A stretch of 8,055 bases of DNA, from contig JALRFZ010000414.1 of assembly GCA_023253615.1 (NCBI GenBank), positions 1-8,055 of the forward strand, written 5' to 3'. Positions 6,374-8,055 of the stretch are shown in pieces. The number at the start of each line of letters is the position of its first letter. Within the stretch, counting starts at the first letter, position 1. This DNA comes from Verrucomicrobiales bacterium (GTDB lineage: Bacteria; Verrucomicrobiota; Verrucomicrobiia; Verrucomicrobiales; DEV007). The translations under genes and the position numbers were made by a program. A model generated the notes under the pieces. The model did not search any database and was not told where the DNA came from. It worked only from the letters and a program-made list of their open reading frames with translations.

Positions 6374-7036
6374 ATGGACCACGGCGCGCTCTGGCTCACC
6401 CTGAAACTGGCCTCCCTCACCACGGTCATCCTCGTGACCGGCGGTCTCCCGCTCGCGTGGTGGCTCGCCACCACGAAGTGGCCGGGCCGCATCGTCGTCG
6501 AGTCTGTCCTCGCCCTGCCGCTTGTTTTGCCGCCGACCGTGCTCGGCTTTTACATCCTCATGGCGACAGGTCCGCGCACGTGGCTGGGGGCGACCTACGC
6601 GGAATGGACCGGCGGTCCCCTGCCCTTCAGTTTTCCCGGCATCCTCCTCGCTTCGGTGCTCTTCAACCTGCCCTTCGTCCTCCGTCCCTTCATTGCCGGA
6701 TTCAGCGGAGTCGATCGGAGACTCCTCGAGGCCTCGTGGTGTCTCGGGGTCTCGAAAATCGCCACCTTCTTCCGCGTCGCCCTGCCCCTCGCGTGGACCG
6801 GCGTGGTCTCGGGCGCGGTCCTCGGATTTTCCCACACCGTGGGGGAATTCGGCGTCGTCCTCATGGTCGGCGGCAACATCGAAGGCGTCACCCGCACTCT
6901 CTCCATCGCCCTCTACGACGACGTCCAGGCGATGCACTACGACGAGGCCGCCGAGACCGCGCTCTGGCTCGTCGGTTTTGCGTTTGTCAGTCTCTGCCTC
7001 GTCTCCCTCCTCAACCGCCGCCCTCTCAATGTCTGA
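6374..7036 (+). CDS. modB: Molybdate ABC transporter permease ModB
   Basis: Inner-membrane channel of the molybdate importer. The 220-residue protein has about five hydrophobic segments: near 11-30, 44-65, 88-107, 137-165 and 196-213. The ModB hallmarks are present: SVLALPLVLPPTVLGFYIL (44-62), the EAA loop that contacts the ATPase (RLLEASWCLGVSKIATFFRV, 116-135), and HTVGEFGVVLMVGGN (154-168), close to the usual GEFG-x-x-L-M-V-x-G-N. The ATG at 6374 is preferred because MDHGALWLTLKLASL matches the usual N-terminus and AGGA lies just before it (6368-6371, rather close). A GTG at 6347 overlapping the modA stop would add nine residues and is the alternative. The gene lies 23 bases after modA and its last 8 bases overlap the start of modC, pointing to translational coupling. 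Confidence 0.92.
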   Translation: MDHGALWLTLKLASLTTVILVTGGLPLAWWLATTKWPGRIVVESVLALPLVLPPTVLGFYILMATGPRTWLGATYAEWTGGPLPFSFPGILLASVLFNLPFVLRPFIAGFSGVDRRLLEASWCLGVSKIATFFRVALPLAWTGVVSGAVLGFSHTVGEFGVVLMVGGNIEGVTRTLSIALYDDVQAMHYDEAAETALWLVGFAFVSLCLVSLLNRRPLNV

Positions 7037-7676
7037 ATCGAACCCGGAACTCGTCGCGCGTTTCACAATGCGATACCGCCGCGGTCCGGAGATCGTGGGC
7101 GACCTGTGCCTGCCTCTCGCACGACGCCACGTCACGGCTTTGCTCGGTCCTTCCGGATGTGGAAAAACAACGATCCTTCGTTGTCTCGCCGGATTGGAAA
7201 CGCCCTCCTCCGGGATCATCGAGGCCGGTGGAACATGCTGGTTCGACGCGAAGCGGAACCTTTGCCTGACCCCGCAGCAACGCGACATCGGATTCCTCTT
7301 CCAGGACTACGCGCTTTTCCCCCACCTCAGCGTCGAGGCGAACATCGCCTACGGCCTCCGGGACCGGGATGAATCCGCGCGTCGCGGACAAGTAGAGGCA
7401 CTACTGGAACGTTTTCACCTCGCCGAACTCCGGCACCGTCGTCCGCGTGAGATTTCCGGCGGCCAACAGCAACGCGTCGCCCTCGCACGCGCCCTTGCGA
7501 GGAAGCCGCGCCTTCTCCTTCTCGACGAACCTCTCTCCGCCCTCGACACCGGCCTGCGTCGCGAGATGCGCGGCGAGCTCGACGGCATCCTCGACTCGCT
7601 CGAGATCCCCGCCCTCCTCGTCACCCACGACCACGAAGAGGCCGAAACACTCGCGGACGAGGTGGTGAATCTGTGA
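7029..7676 (+). CDS. modC: Molybdate ABC transporter ATP-binding protein ModC, short form without MOP domain
   Basis: Cytoplasmic ATPase that powers ModB. All ABC motifs are intact in 215 residues: Walker A GPSGCGKTT (40-48), Q-loop Q92 (LFQDYALFPHLSV), signature ISGGQQQR (142-149), Walker B LLLLDEP (162-168, D166/E167), D-loop SALD (170-173) and H-loop H200. The ATG at 7029 lies inside the last codons of modB (ATGTCTGA overlap). No Shine-Dalgarno is present, so translation probably depends on modB. ModC of E. coli type is about 350 residues with a C-terminal TOBE/MOP molybdate-sensing domain. Here the protein stops at ADEVVNL, right after the ATPase core, and the next gene starts 48 bases later, so no MOP domain is encoded. 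The assignment as ModC rests on the operon; by sequence alone it is a generic importer ATPase of the CUT1/molybdate/sulfate type. Confidence 0.88.
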   Translation: MSESNPELVARFTMRYRRGPEIVGDLCLPLARRHVTALLGPSGCGKTTILRCLAGLETPSSGIIEAGGTCWFDAKRNLCLTPQQRDIGFLFQDYALFPHLSVEANIAYGLRDRDESARRGQVEALLERFHLAELRHRRPREISGGQQQRVALARALARKPRLLLLDEPLSALDTGLRREMRGELDGILDSLEIPALLVTHDHEEAETLADEVVNL

Positions 7677-7724
7677 GTCGGGCATGAAACCTGCGTCCCC
7701 TCGAAACTGACATTCCCCTCCCCC

Positions 7725-8055
7725 ATGCGCGCCCACGTTCTCCAACACGCCCCCTTCGAAGGCATCGGCAGCATCGCCGGCTGGCTCGAGGCCCGCGATG
7801 CGACCGTCACGACGACGCGCTTTTACGAATCCCCCGATCTCCCGGCGCTGGACGAAATCGACCTCGTCATCGCCATGGGCGGGCCGATGAGTGTCAACGA
7901 CGAGGAAACGCTGCCTTGGCTCGTCGCCGAAAAGGCCTTTCTCCGCGACGCGATCGACCGCGGCATCGCCGTCCTCGGGATCTGTCTCGGCGCCCAGCTC
8001 ATCGCCAATGCCTGCGGTTCAAAAGTCTATCCGGGACGCCAGCGTGAGATCGGAT
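7725..8055 (+). CDS. Class I glutamine amidotransferase, GMP synthase-like (C-terminus cut by window end)
   Basis: Only the first 110 residues are visible. They show the class I glutamine amidotransferase (triad) fold: MRAHVLQHAPFEGIGSIAGW at the start, DLVIAMGGPMSVND (46-59) with the oxyanion Gly-Gly-Pro, and the nucleophile elbow VLGICLGAQLIA (83-94) with catalytic C87. The His/Glu of the triad lie beyond the window. This pattern fits stand-alone type 1 amidotransferases annotated as GMP synthase-like, which take an amide from glutamine or hydrolyse gamma-glutamyl compounds; the acceptor is unknown. The ATG at 7725 begins the beta-strand expected at the N-terminus; no Shine-Dalgarno is seen. 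It follows modC by 48 bases on the same strand and could be in the operon, although there is no known link to molybdate uptake. Confidence 0.85.
   Translation, partial: MRAHVLQHAPFEGIGSIAGWLEARDATVTTTRFYESPDLPALDEIDLVIAMGGPMSVNDEETLPWLVAEKAFLRDAIDRGIAVLGICLGAQLIANACGSKVYPGRQREIG

Noticed and set aside
6149..7288. Minus-strand open frame of 379 codons opposite modABC
   Set aside because: Low-complexity Glu/Arg/Gly-rich translation antisense to three well-recognised transporter genes.

Overview
The window is compact, GC-rich bacterial chromosome. The mix suggests the Planctomycetota-Verrucomicrobiota group: a secreted beta-rich protein resembling hypothetical proteins I associate with these phyla, a two-domain exported thioredoxin, a Uma2-type protein, lipoproteins with short signal peptides and few clear Shine-Dalgarno sites. 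This is an inference from gene style, not a phylogenetic result. All seven complete genes end in TGA.

Left part (1-2317, minus strand): most of an MmeI-like single-chain restriction-modification protein. It has an N-terminal PD-(D/E)XK nuclease motif (D72...E82-T-K84) and an N6-adenine methyltransferase core. The reading frame is broken once, near 694-706, and the C-terminus runs off the left edge. A tract of degenerate purine-rich heptamers (2331-2419) lies just before its start codon.

Middle (2599-5389): a plus-strand rhodanese lipoprotein gene faces a minus-strand series made of a two-domain thioredoxin, a small secreted protein and a Uma2-family protein. The rhodanese gene is the highlight. 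Its frame is interrupted by one TGA at the position of the catalytic cysteine, and the rest of the rhodanese domain continues in frame to a second TGA. A bulged hairpin follows the first TGA at the distance expected of a bacterial SECIS element. The natural reading is a selenocysteine rhodanese (Sec113); the alternative is a Cys-to-stop mutation or a base-call error.

Right part (5559-8055, plus strand): a molybdate ABC transporter operon, modA (lipoprotein binding protein), modB (permease) and modC (ATPase). modB and modC overlap by 8 bp, and ModC lacks the usual C-terminal MOP/TOBE domain. A class I glutamine amidotransferase gene follows and is cut by the right edge.

Functionally the window combines a possibly broken defence gene, envelope thiol/selenol chemistry (rhodanese and thioredoxin) and molybdate import. 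No selA/selB/selC/selD gene, tRNA, rRNA, CRISPR array or insertion sequence was seen.
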